From positions 620,001 to 684,000 of the forward strand of contig CP103027.1 in NCBI GenBank assembly GCA_024752435.1: DNA of 64,000 nt, given 5' to 3'. Positions 10,371 through 22,500 of the stretch are shown here, in pieces. The notes under the pieces were generated by a model. The model did no database searches. It was not told where the DNA came from and saw only the letters and a list, made by a program, of their open reading frames with translations. The stretch is from Allantophomopsis cytisporea. Its lineage: Eukaryota; Ascomycota; Leotiomycetes; Phacidiales; Phacidiaceae. Both the position numbers and the translations under genes were made by a program. Each line of letters begins with the position of its first letter. The first letter of the stretch is position 1.

Positions 10371-12363
10371 AGATGCAGGCAACTTATGACGGGACAGCGA
10401 AATTCATCGGGTCCCATCACTGGAGCGGAGGCTATTGGCGAAGCCTCGAATAGCCCATATTCAGCCTTTAAATTCCTAATCAGGACGTGTCAGACGAACA
10501 GATGACATACATTTCTGTGATCTAGTCAGGAAGGACGGCGCTTAATAATAGCGGAGCATTTCGTTGCATCATCATCATCATCATCATCCAGCATATTGTC
10601 TCCATGACCATACGCAACACACTCATAAGATGGACGCGAAACTAACAATTCAGCTCCACTGCTCGAACCGACTATGTTCATATCGATACCATTTTAGTCC
10701 AGTTGCATTAACACCACCCGATTCGCAAAAGCGTTGCACAACAGAAAGCCACTCGCTCCAAAGCACTGCCAGATGTTATGTATGTGAGGTGATTGGGAGA
10801 TAACATATATACTTCCGGGACGCGAAGTTGTGGGCGTGATGCAGCAGATGTGGTTGGGCGTGTGTTGCTGCGGCGTCAGCGGAAAGTGCTTTTTCATGAA
10901 AAAGAGAGATCATCACGCCTCAGCCGTTACCCCAGATTTTTGGAGTGCACCACAAAGCAAACTTTGTCGAATGCGGAGAAAATGTAACACCAGGATAAAA
11001 GGCTCCATTGTCGTAGATGTGGCCCTTCCCTCACGCCTCGATCACGCCCATGAGATTGTTCTCGACTATTGCTTCGCTATCGTACTATCTGCGCATTCAC
11101 GATTAGGTGATGAATATTGTCATGAGACCGGAGGAGGGAGTTTTGGTGGTCAGTGGTTAGTGGTTAGTGGTTAGGAAATGCACGGCATCTAGAGCAGAGT
11201 TGCTTTTTCTCTCTCTCTCTCTCTCACCACGATGAACAATGTTTCAGTGCCACTCACTCACTCGCTCGCATTCTCTCAACAGATTACGCCGCAAAAACGC
11301 ATGCCCGTCTCGGGCTGCTGGGCAACTACAGCTTGCTATCCATACCGTAGTATTCATAACGACTAATGTATGTATGGATTCAACATCTTGCTCTGTGGCG
11401 TCTTGGCGTTGGATGAAAAAGCCACGGAGCGGGAAAGAGCGAACTTCCGTACCGCAAAGTAATACGAACAGTTTCTGCCTGCCGATGGATGATATTTATG
11501 CAGCAATCACCATTGTCTCCGTCGTCTGGTATTTCTATTTATCATTGGCACGAAACTGTGACAAGCCGGTTGTGTGCGCTGAAGCCCTGGTGCCTCATTC
11601 TCGCATGAATCTCCGGCTGCAGGATGAGCTTTTGTTCTGCTTGCCTTTGGGGTGACATTGTTGACAAAGAGAAACGAGGAAAACATGATTTGAATTGTTG
11701 GCTTTTAGTATTTGGTCCTGACTCTTTTTTTTTCCCTTCCTTTTTTTTTTTTTTTTTTTTTCAGTGGAGAGAGAGAGGAAGGGGAGACATAGGAAGCTGA
11801 TAACCAGAGTCAAGGAGTCGAAGAGTCGAAAGGTGATGTTGGGATCAAGGGGAAAAAACCTTGATTTATGCTGATAGTTGAAACGAACTCTCACTCACGA
11901 CAGGCAACGTGGTCCAAGGAAGAGGCTCTTGTTGTCTCCTTGCGAAGCTTTTGATGGGGTAATATGAAGTAAGAATTTGGTGGTTGTGGTGTGACCGTGG
12001 ATATGAGTGCATTTGCTACACGATCGCTCCTCCACATCATACGTAATGAGAATTCGCCCTGAGCCAGCTTGAATTTTCTTTCTTCTCCACAGATCCGATG
12101 TCTCCTCAATTGGCATAGACGGGGTAACTATTTATTCTCCTTTTAATCGGTGGATGTATTTTCTATCGATTTACTTTGGTGCTCCGGACGTGCTCCGTTC
12201 TTGAATTTCGAAATATGAATACCAATAGTTATGGATACAGCCAAAATGGACGAAAAAGACGAAAAAAGACGATAGAGATACGAAGCTCAGACTTTTTCTT
12301 TTCTATCTTACTTTCGTACTTCAAGCCCTCAAGCACGCAAGATAAGCTGCTTGTCGCGAGTGA

Positions 12364-12387
12364 TACCTTACCTTACCTCACCTTACC
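12364..12387 (+). repeat. TTACC/TCACC pentamer array
   Basis: About five tandem pentamers of the form TTACC, one of them TCACC. Similar arrays lie at 14875-14924, 19155-19165 and 40639-40658 on this strand, all upstream of plus-strand genes. Confidence 0.7.
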
Positions 12388-14874
12388 TTTCGGCACGTTG
12401 TGTTGCGGCCTTACGGGCTTGCCCTGCTCTGACAGTACGAGTTTGTATGAATAAAAGTGCTCTCACTCGAAAGATACGCATTGGTATTCTACCTCACTCT
12501 CAACCCAGAAGCAGGTCAGCCTTGCCAGCACATTCCTTTCCTTACTATCTACGTAGGACTACTCTACGTAGAGCCGTGAAACAGCGGCATTTATTCGTAT
12601 CTTGCCTTACCTTAGCAGATGTCGAGATTTTCTCTCCACAATTCATGCTCGTGGCCTCGGCAGGACGTTCCTGGTATCGCAGGTGGGAAGCAATGCCTGC
12701 AAGTTTGTTGTACGTATGTAGTAGTATGTATGCAACAAGGGAAAATACATACTCTTGCATTTTTGTGCCTCTCGTTCACTCTCGTATACAGTACCAAAAG
12801 ACTAACCCGTGAGAGACTCTATGCTGTCATACTGCTATGTTGTATGTATGTATTTGTGTATGTACAACATGATGCCGCTCTTCTCCCCCTTGACGCACAT
12901 CAAAATCAGAAGTTATTATGTTACTGGACCGCTCGCATCTCCGTGAAGCTTCCCGGCTTGGAAAAAAAGACTCTTTCACCTAGCCGTAATCTTAAGGATA
13001 TCTTACCAATAATCGGGCTTTACATACATCATTTGGGATCCGCACTATGCAATCACTTTGACTTGCGGAACATGATACCCGCACTCGACCGCCAAAACTT
13101 TACACAGAATTAGCCAAATATCGATATCTCTACTACGTAGTCCTCTTGTTGAGAGTGAGAGCACGTTTTCAATTCCATGGAGCAGAGATAGTATGGTATG
13201 TATGCTACTGCATATGACTGGACTGTAGAAGGCCATCGAAGTAGGCCCCTCTCCCATCAATCTATGACTACAAGCAACTGCTCAATTCGGATAACTTCGA
13301 AGCTGGTCTGGAAAGAAGACCCATTGTGTCATTTCTCACCGACGGTTAGAAAAGGTACAGGACATCGAAAGAGATACGCAGAGATACAGTAGCAGGCATG
13401 TACTTCATATCATCTCATCACGAGTACCAAAAGACACCTCCCATTGAGTCATTACATTTACCCAGAACGGGTCTCATGGCCTCTGTGAAGTGAAAGTCTG
13501 TATCCCCTAACGCACCCCTAAAGCTGATCTTCTGGGGCTTTAGAAGCGTGCCGCGGCGCTGCGCTTTGGTCGGCTATGGACCATTGCCATGTCTTGAAAG
13601 TGACCGGAGGGGGTCGTTTGACTCGATGAAATACTCGACTCCTAACGCCCAATATCCATCATTTGCAGAAGATGATGGTGCACGTGGACAGGAGAAGATG
13701 CAATTCCATGATAGCACTAACACTCTGACTACTACGCAAACTACATTACACTGCGCCCGCCGGATCAACTAAGCTGTAGACATGTGTAGTGAGATCTTGA
13801 AGAAGAAGCCCAATCATTTCTGAGAATCCAAAAGCATTTCCCTGCCTTTGGATTATAACTCCCTCAATTAGCTCTCAGATTTCGGAGACATGCGAAGCTG
13901 ACTTCCGGGAAACGGATCAGTGACAGATGGGGAAGAGAAGAAGAGAATCTTAGTCGAGGCTTTAGTACTTTCTATGCATGAACAGCTGCGTCAAATTTAA
14001 TTGAATGAATAGAGACAAGAGAGGGAGAGGAAGGCATCGTATCATTTGTTACCTTATCGAATACGTACTGCGAAAGGGAGGGGGAAAAGGTGAACTACAT
14101 TCCATTACCAGTATTTAAATTCTTACCCTACCTATGTAGTGTATAGATACATTAGAGTATCACAAATATCAAAGAGCTAGACTACGGTATCATCATCATA
14201 TCTACGACGCTCCGACTGCCGCTTGCTGATCACATTTTGTTGCTTGCAATGCCTGGTTTCTCGCCACCCCTCTTTCTAATTACCCCTCTTCCTCAAAAAT
14301 CCACCAAATATCCATGGGAAAATCCGGGCGGGAATTAAAACAACGTCGGACGAAGAAGGAAGAGTGCTTATGGTAGAAAGAATAAGTAAATAAAAAAATA
14401 AAAATAAAAAAGAAGCCAAAAGTAAACAAAAATAAACTGCACTTGGCGTCATATTGGTGCATAATCATCCGCCTATCAGCACCTCATTTCTGCACCTACC
14501 TATGTACGTATATGTATGTATACATACATGCTCACTCTCCTCCTTATCAACACCTCAAACAAAGGGGAAGAACAAAAAGAAGGAGAAGAAAAAGCATTTA
14601 ATTCAAGCAGACTGCGAGCCGCCCTTCAATCTTATTCTAACTACATATTTCCTCTATGAATGAGAAGTATAACGCCTTGAAATTCCCGCCTTCTAGCTCA
14701 TGATTTTCTCATCCACAAATTTTTGACACCATGATTTTTCCTCCTTTCCGATCTGCCACTAATCTGCTAAGAGACCTACCAAAAAAAAGCAACCCAACAC
14801 AGACCTTTTTCGCAAAAGAAAGACGAAGAAGAAGAGAAAGAAAGAAAAAAAAAATACCTTAGAGTATTCACACT

Positions 14875-14924
14875 ACGTACCTACCTTACCTTACTTCGTA
14901 CCATGACCTTACTTTACCTTACTT
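14875..14924 (+). repeat. TTACC-rich array
   Basis: A cluster of TACCTTACC and TTACTTTACC words over about 50 bases, upstream of nmrA. It is the same family as the array at 12364. Confidence 0.65.
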
Positions 14925-16775
14925 TCGAATTTCGCACGAGCACTCAATTGACACAATCCCCCTCAATGATGAATTACTATTATTAATAAACCCCTCCACA
15001 ATACCAATAGCAAGCTGCTGTTGTTACCTTTGAAGGACTAATATGTCCACTCCCAAGACATTTGGACCCTCATTATTCACCATTGGAGGACCCCCCGTAG
15101 GCTATCATGCTACTACCTATGTTATCGAATTCAAGCAGCGCGTGTCGTGCTGCTCGTCCTATCTGATCAAATCGAAGTCGCACCTTATGCCAACAAGTGT
15201 GTGCGTGTAATTGCTATATGTGTGCGTGTGTGTGATATCTTGTCCTCTCATCTTCTTCCTTTCCTTCCTTCTCTCCTTCCTGCTATTCAGTTGCTCTCGA
15301 GTCTCCATATCTCGCTGGGTACCTCTTCTGTTAGGATCTCTGAATTTCACATCACAACAACATCATCATCATCATCATCACGGGAATCATCCTCACTTCC
15401 AGTCTTACCTCGGGATTCTCTCACACTCACCTGCTTCAGACCCAAGAACCTAGTTCAAGTTCAAAAGCAAAAGCTCAACAGCTCCCCGCTCGGCATCATT
15501 TCCACTATTGCCCTAAGATCTGCCATCTTCCGTGCTTCTGCATACGTTGGAAGGTGTCACCAAAGTCAAGCTATACTTCCTGTACTCCGAGAGACGAGAC
15601 GAGACGAGTCTGACAGGTACTGTACCTGTACCTTGCCATACTATACACGGCCTGCGTCTGGCATATCCCAGACCCGGAGTATATACGCAGATACGCCAGC
15701 TCCTGTATGCACATCATTGCCGCAGCTACTTGATTCGAACATCGAAGCGCCGAGCCCAGCTCTAATACGCCTCGGACTTCCTCTTCGTACGAGGAAGTGA
15801 ACTGCTCTGCTCGTGTTGCTATATCCGCCAAGTCAATAAGCATCTTACCTACGGTATTCACGGAGTCGAGTCCTTGGCCGACGTTTCCAACTTTAGCATT
15901 GCAGCTTCTCGTTCGCGGAAAGGATTGCACGATAACGACGACAACACACCTCGCTACCAAACTATTGGGACCTCTTTGCAACAGAAAAATTAAGATACCG
16001 CATACTGCATACCGCCATAACCCCCATACCGCAATCTCAAGAATCAAACGTAAAAGAACGTTCGATCTTGGTTTTCGAAACGAACATCTCCTCAATATCT
16101 CCGCTCGAACCTACGTACGCCAACGTCTCATCTCGCGAATTGGTAGACCTCTGGACTTCTCAACTTCCTCATACGAGCACTTTCCCGCTTACTCGATATA
16201 TTGGCATTCCAGTATAACTGTCCATTACGCCTCGTCACCGCCTTGTATTTGCCCTATTTACATCCCAGGGCGGGCATCAGATACGCGCGGAGCTTCCGAT
16301 TGGTGTCACGCAACCAAAAAAATCCCTACATCTCTACCGTGCGACTACGCCTTACCCCAGAATTGACCCGGATACTAAAACAAACTCACCCCGGCCAATC
16401 TCACCATTAATCTCGTTTTTGATAGCCTTGCAAAGACCAACATAGATATCCTTCATTCATATCTGGTCTCACTACATCCTGTTGCGGTACCCTGCGCTTT
16501 AGAGATATAAAAGAAAAGAGAAGGTCCATCCAGCCAGTTACAGGATAAGCATTCAAATATTCCGAGCATACGCCGCAAGAAGGAGAGCACGGGACCCTAC
16601 ATACGAATCACACATAATCACGCATACACTTGCACAATCTCCAAGCAATCATAGACAAATCACGCAATTTTCGACCTTCTTTAGGTATCTTGCATTCATC
16701 TATCTGTCATTACCCTGCAGGCAATAGAAGCGCCAGTGGGCACAAATACCCAAGTGGTTCATACTAAACTCGCGA

Positions 16776-18085
16776 ATGCCCTCTGCAACGACGAGGTCTG
16801 TCCTCGCCTTCAGACCACGAAACTGTTCAAAAAGCCCAGCTTCTTTACCCACTACCAGTACCACTATCTGTAACGCGACTGCCTGTCACATTCACCAATA
16901 TTCGCCTTACCCGGTCTCCAAACGGAAACCTCCCATGACGAACAAGACGATAGCAGTGGTGAATTCAAGTGGTCGCCAAGCTGCTTCTCTCATCCGTGTT
17001 GCGAGCGCTGTAGGATACCATGTCCGCGCGCAGCTTCGAAATCTTGACGGTATCGTTGCCCAGGAAATCTCAGATCTTCCAAATGTGAAAATATTTGTTG
17101 GGGACCTTGAGGATAAGTCCCTCGTGAGGTCGTTGTTTGACGGTGCTCAGTTGGCCTTCATCAATACAACATTCTGGGGCGACGAGGTAGCTATTGGCCG
17201 TTCGTTGGCTGATGCTGCCAAGAGAGCTGGTATCCAACATTACATCTACTCATCAATGCCAGATCATAGCGCGCACCATCCCGAATGGCCCTCAGTACCA
17301 CTCTGGTCTGCTAAATTCACCGTGGAAAATTATATCCGCTCCATAGGTCTCCCAGCTACATTTGTGTACACTGGTATCTACAACAACAACTTCACAAGTC
17401 TGCCATATCCATTATTTTGCATGGAGCTGCAGAAGGACGGTAGCTTTGTGTGGAGGGCTCCTTTCCATCCGGACGTCAAGTTGCCGTGGCTAGATGCTGA
17501 GCATGATGTGGGACCGGCAGTCTTACAACTGATCAAGGATGGTGTCAGGAAGTGGGGTGGCCACAGGTATGTCTCACCCTACCGAATCAGGGGATAGAGC
17601 CTTCGAAGAGTCTCAGAGTCTTCCATTTCATCATTCCACCTTCCTTCAATCTATGACATAATCCTTCCATCATAATTCTAACGTATACCCACAGAATCGC
17701 TCTCGCCTACGAGCTCCTGACCCCTCTACAAGCTTGCCGTGCTTTTGCAAGAGGTATCGGCCGTTCCGTCCGTTACGAGCGTAGCCCAATAGAGATTGCT
17801 GTCGGAATCCCCACTGGTTACCGCGAACAGCTTGAGGCTCTCGAAGCTCTCTTCTCCCCGCACAATCCATCGCCGAAACTTCAGCCGCCGTACTTTGGTG
17901 ACGAAGGCCTCGAGGCCTCGTGTCCCAATGAAGCACTTCGGTTGTGGGAGGGATATAGAGGCCTTGAGGAGTACGCACGTGAAGTCTTCCCGCTCGAGGA
18001 GGCGGCTAATGGGAGGCGGTGGATGGATGAGGATGTTGGTGATGATGGCAGAGCTGGAAGAGGTGAGGAAGAATGGTTGGCTTAA
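16776..18085 (+). CDS. nmrA: NmrA-type nitrogen metabolite repression regulator
   Basis: NmrA is a Rossmann-fold, NAD(P)-binding negative regulator. In Aspergillus and Neurospora it binds the GATA factor AreA/NIT2 and dampens use of poor nitrogen sources. Exons are 16776-17566 and 17695-18085 (intron donor GTATGT, acceptor ACCCACAG), giving 393 aa. A second in-frame ATG at 16935 (MTNKTIAVVN) gives 340 aa, close to the roughly 350 aa of Aspergillus NmrA. The upstream start adds 53 Ser/Thr/Arg-rich residues of unclear role. From the second Met: IAVVNSSGRQAASLIRVA (dinucleotide motif, NmrA variant), VRAQLRNLDGIVAQE, then LAFINTT, DAAKRAGIQHYIYSSMPDHS, FTVENYIRSIGLPATFVYTG, NNNFTSLPYPLF, and WLDAEHDVGPAVL, all diagnostic. 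The second exon supplies HRIALAYELLTPLQ, GYREQLEALEALF and EEYAREVFPLEEAANG, the conserved C-terminus. A long low-complexity region lies upstream. Confidence 0.92.
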
Positions 18086-19536
18086 AGAAGGGGACTGAAA
18101 TCGGAAAAAGAAAAAGTTATGATATACGGCCTTTGTTATACCATACTGATAGCATTAGCCCTTTGTTTTCTTTGCGGGTCGCTGGCATTTTCTTGGAGTG
18201 TCTCCTGTTTTTTTCACTGGTCCTTGTGGGTTCGGGGATATCGGATGGGCATAGCATGGCTTCCTGGGATGGTGGGGTATGGGAGTACTTTTTTTTTTTT
18301 GGACCGGATTGGGATATTTACACCTCTCCGCTTGAACTTCTGTCGAGGTCCATGGAGCTTGAAAAATGCAAAAATAATTTTCTTGGAATGGTTGTGGGAT
18401 GAACGGATGAGAAAAAGTTTGGGATGGGCCGGGGTGTTTGGGAAATACCAATCAATCAATACTTTTCGCTGTTTATGGACTTGGTATTTGCTTGTGGGGT
18501 TTATGTGGAGTGTGATGAGGTGTGGTGTGATTCTTGGTCTCTACTTTGTATAAGGTTTTCTGGGGAAATGGAGAATCCTGCTCTAGATCTCCTCTTATTC
18601 GACGACAATTGTGGATTGCTGATGGGAATGAGGTATTGGATGATAAGAGACTACCTCAATCTATGTTGGAACTCTTGCTGCTATTACGCATGCATACTCA
18701 AGGTACCTTTTGGGTAATCTTTGCGGTGTATGAAACGTGGATATGATTTTGCAGATTACGTAAGTAATAGATGTGGAGCATGTTGATCTTCCTAATGGTT
18801 CTAGAATGTTCATTAAGATAAAATATAGAGTGGCATAAATATTGTTAGACCAAACTGGACTTTCTACTTATCTACTTACCTGCCTACCTATCAAACCTCC
18901 GTCTCAAAAACGAGGCACATGCGATCAATCGCCTTATGTAGAACCACCAAGAATATAATTGGCTAATACGTTGCTGTCACGTGAAATTAGCGTCTTGGCA
19001 CTTTTCCGGGTCAAACGCCTGTCCACCGTGATCGACCTGGCTAGCTACTCCAGATTTTGGTGCGCGCGACGTAGCTTTCTCACTCAGTGCCTCAGTGACT
19101 TTGAATATCGCCAAAGTGCTGAAATCGCGTACTCACGAACCAAGCAGCGCGCTCTTACCTTACCTACACCAGAGCAACTATTTGCCCAGCGAAACCCACG
19201 AAATCGCTCCCCTCGAAATCCCCATTGACGAAACGCCCCGACACGATATCCTCCATCCATCAACCCTCCGTTTTCGACCTGCCATCCATCTGCTGCCGAT
19301 AAAATTCGAATCGCGATTATTTTTTTGAAGGGCGCCGTTTTTCCCTATAAAATTGTCGAGAGAAGAAGGCTGTGATTCTGCCAATTGGTCGCCGTTTGCC
19401 CTGGGTGATTTTATGACCACTTTGCGCTTTTGATCACTCCATCCTCTCAGCAGTGCCCCGCATATCTGCTGCTTATTCTGGAGGGCGGGTGAAGGGCGTA
19501 TGAGGGCCGATTGACGGTCGTGGTCGAGCAGCGGCC
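18086..19536. other. Intergenic, nmrA 3' region and TRA1 promoter
   Basis: The frames at 18119-18717 and 18959-19328 show no conserved domain. A TCACGTGA octamer lies at 18977-18984 and a short TTACCTTACC element at 19155-19165. The last 200 bases before the TRA1 ATG are the likely 5' leader. Confidence 0.6.
18977..18984. promoter_or_regulatory. TCACGTGA palindrome upstream of TRA1
   Basis: The same octamer as before sfc1, about 550 bp upstream of the TRA1 start codon. It is a likely bHLH-type site by sequence alone. Confidence 0.35.
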
Positions 19537-22500
19537 ATGTCGTATAATATTGAAACTGTGGTGTCGAGGTTGGGGAGCACTGATATTGGTATGTGACATG
19601 TCCGGTTCGAATGCGCATGGCTGGATACCATGAAGATAAAGATAAAATGGAGATGGGGATGAGAGAATATGACGTTTGTTGCTGCTGGGATATCATGCTG
19701 ATTGGGATGCAGATGTAAAACTCAAGCTCGAAGCCGCGAACCAGCTTAAGGACAACCTCGAAAATTATACCAATGGGCAGATCTATGCCAATTTCTTGAA
19801 GAAGCTCGTGCCCATACTCACGACCATCTTGAAGGGGCCGCCGGTGTTTGTGAGCACGTCGGCCGAACAGGTATGTGCATATTGCTGCGATGGCGGGGTA
19901 GGTGGATGGAGCTGATGCTGTTTAGAAACTTCGAAATGCCGTGCTCGAAATCATACATCGTCTGCCGACGACGCCTCCGGAAGCTTTCGAACCATACGCT
20001 GTTGATGTCGTGGATTTATTGATGACGCTGGTGCGGGTGGAGAATGAGGAGAATGCAGTCATTTGCGTCAAGACCATCATGGATATCATGCGTCACCAGA
20101 CGAAGGTCCTCAACGACAAGGTGCAGCCGTTTTTGAAGCTCATACAGGATATGTTCGATGGGATGGATCAAGTGGTTAAGGATCAACTCGATAACCCGGT
20201 GCCCGACAAGCCTTCGATCGCGGGAGTACCATCGACACCTGGCTCAACTCAGAACTTCCAGTCTCCACGACCTGGATCACCCGTAGCTTCAGTAACGGAT
20301 CTTGGTGCTGATCCTCAACAACAAACTCGACCTTTGCTAAAGGGAATGCATTCTTTCAAAGTGCTTGCAGAGTGCCCGATTATTGTTGTCTCCATCTTCC
20401 AGGTCTACCGACACACTGTTGCCCATAATGTGAAACTTTTCGTGCCTCTCATCAAGAATGTACTTTTACTTCAGGCAGAGCCGCAGAGACAGGCTCATAT
20501 AGAAGCGGCTGCCAGAAAAGAGATATTTACTGGTGTTAGTCCGAATATTAGGAATCGCGCTGCCTTCGGAGACTTCATCACGGCGCAAGTCAAAACTATG
20601 AGTTTCCTAGCATACTTGCTGAGAGTATACGCTCAACATCTCACAGACTTCTTACAGACTCTCCCTGAAATTGTGGTGCGATTACTCAAAGACTGTCCTC
20701 GAGAAAAGTCTGGTGCTAGGAAGGAACTTCTGGTGGCTATTCGACACATCATCAACTTCAACTTCAGAAAGATCTTCTTATCAAAGATTGACGAACTGTT
20801 GGATGAGAAGACTCTCATTGGTGAAGGATTGACTGTCTATGAGACCATGCGACCCTTGGCCTACAGTATGCTCGCCGACTTGATTCATCACGTTCGCGAT
20901 GCTTTGGAGCCAGAGCAGATCAGAAAGACTGTCGAAGTCTACACCAGAAATCTACAGGACAACTTCCCAGGCACCAGCTTTCAGACCATGAGTGCGAAGT
21001 TACTGCTAAACATGGCTGACTGTATCGCAAGGATGCAGAATAAGGCAGACGCGAGACACTATTTAATCATGATTTTGAACGCTATTGGAGATAAATTTGC
21101 AGCCATGAACAGACAATACCCTAACGCTGTCAAACTCTCGAAGCTCTACGCTCAGTCATCTTTAGATGCTCAGCCGGAGAATTACCTCGCCGACAAGGAA
21201 CATCCTCCGGACTGGGATGAGATTGATATCTTCAACGCTGTGCCTATAAAGACCACCAATCCTAGAGATAGAGGCGCCGATCCCGTAGCAGACAACAAGT
21301 TTCTTTTCAAGAACTTGATGAATGGGCTGAAGAACACATTCTATCAATTGAAGGCCTGCAATGTGGGTACAGTGGTTGATCCAGCGAATGCTCCTCCACA
21401 CTGGCAAGATGTTTCATACGGCTTCTCTGCCGAGGAAGTTCAGGTTATCATCAAGCTGTTCCGTGAAGGTGCTTACGTCTTCCGATACTATGAGATTGAA
21501 AAGCCAGCTACCGAGTCGCAGTACACTTCGCCAGTAGAGTTTATGGCAAATCATTATATGATCTCTAGTAGCAAAGAGGAGAAAGACTTATTGGAGACAT
21601 TTGCAACTGTTTTCCATTGCATTGACCCAGCTACTTTCCACGAAGTCTTCCATGAAGAGATCCCTAAGCTCTATGACATGATCTTCGAGCACACTGCTCT
21701 TCTTCATGTACCCCAGTTCTTCTTAGCCAGCGAGGCTACCTCTCCCAGCTTTGCGGGCATGCTTCTCCGTTTCTTGATGGATCGCATAGACCAAGTTGGC
21801 ACAGCGGACGTCAAGAAATCTTCGATTCTCCTTCGTCTTTTTAAGTTGGCCTTCATGGCTGTTACCCTTTTCTCTAATCATAATGAGCAAGTATTGCTGC
21901 CGCATGTCCTCGATATTGTCACCAAGTCCATTGAGCTCTCTACTACGGCTGAGGAGCCCATGAACTATTTCTTGCTTTTGCGATCTCTCTTCAGAAGTAT
22001 CGGAGGTGGTAAGTTCGAGCACTTGTACAAGCAGATCTTACCCCTTCTGGAGATGTTGTTGGAGGTTCTTAACAATCTCCTTCTGGCTGCACGCAAGCCT
22101 TCTGACCGTGATCTGTACGTCGAACTGGTCCTCACCGTGCCAGCACGCTTGAGCAATCTCCTTCCTCACCTCAGCTACTTGATGAGACCCCTGGTTGTAG
22201 CGCTCAGAGCTGGCTCAGAGCTTGTTGGACAAGGTCTCAGAACACTTGAGCTTTGTGTGGACAACCTTACTGCCGACTACCTCGATCCTATCATGGCTCC
22301 TGTGATCGACGAATTGATGACCGCCCTCTTCGATCATCTACGCCCAAGTCCATACAGCCATTTCCATGCGCACACTACTATGCGTATCCTTGGGAAGCTT
22401 GGTGGGCGTAACAGAAAGTTCATGAATGGCGCGCCGTCTTTGACCTTCCAACAATATGCTGATGATCGGGCTAGTATCGATCTAAAGCTTATTGGTGCAA

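Larger units (their letters stand above)
10371..16775. other. Long gene-free region upstream of nmrA
   Basis: About 6.4 kb with no coding sequence I can support. It contains a CAT run at 10567-10589, a CT microsatellite near 11208-11224, a T-run at about 11740-11761, TTACC arrays (12364-12387, 14875-14924), three CTACGTAG palindromes (about 12550, 12565 and 13134), a purine-rich stretch near 14820-14860 and a CATCAT run at about 15360-15380. Open frames at 12351-13113, 15147-15800, 15571-16095 and 15797-16366 are Ser/Thr/Arg-biased with no domain and probably arise by chance. The part just before 16776 is a plausible long promoter and leader of nmrA, with a TATA-like AGATATAAAAG at about 16502-16512. 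Confidence 0.55.

Noticed and set aside
10564..10803. Frame starting with a His run
   Set aside because: It comes from a CAT microsatellite, with no domain downstream.
12351..13113. Two overlapping plus-strand frames of 153 and 164 aa
   Set aside because: The frames run through TTACC repeats and pyrimidine-rich DNA, with Cys/Val-rich noise and no conserved motif.
15147..16366. Open frames of 217, 174 and 189 aa before nmrA
   Set aside because: Ser/Thr/Arg-biased translations on both strands, with no domain. They are more likely chance frames or upstream ORFs in a long leader.
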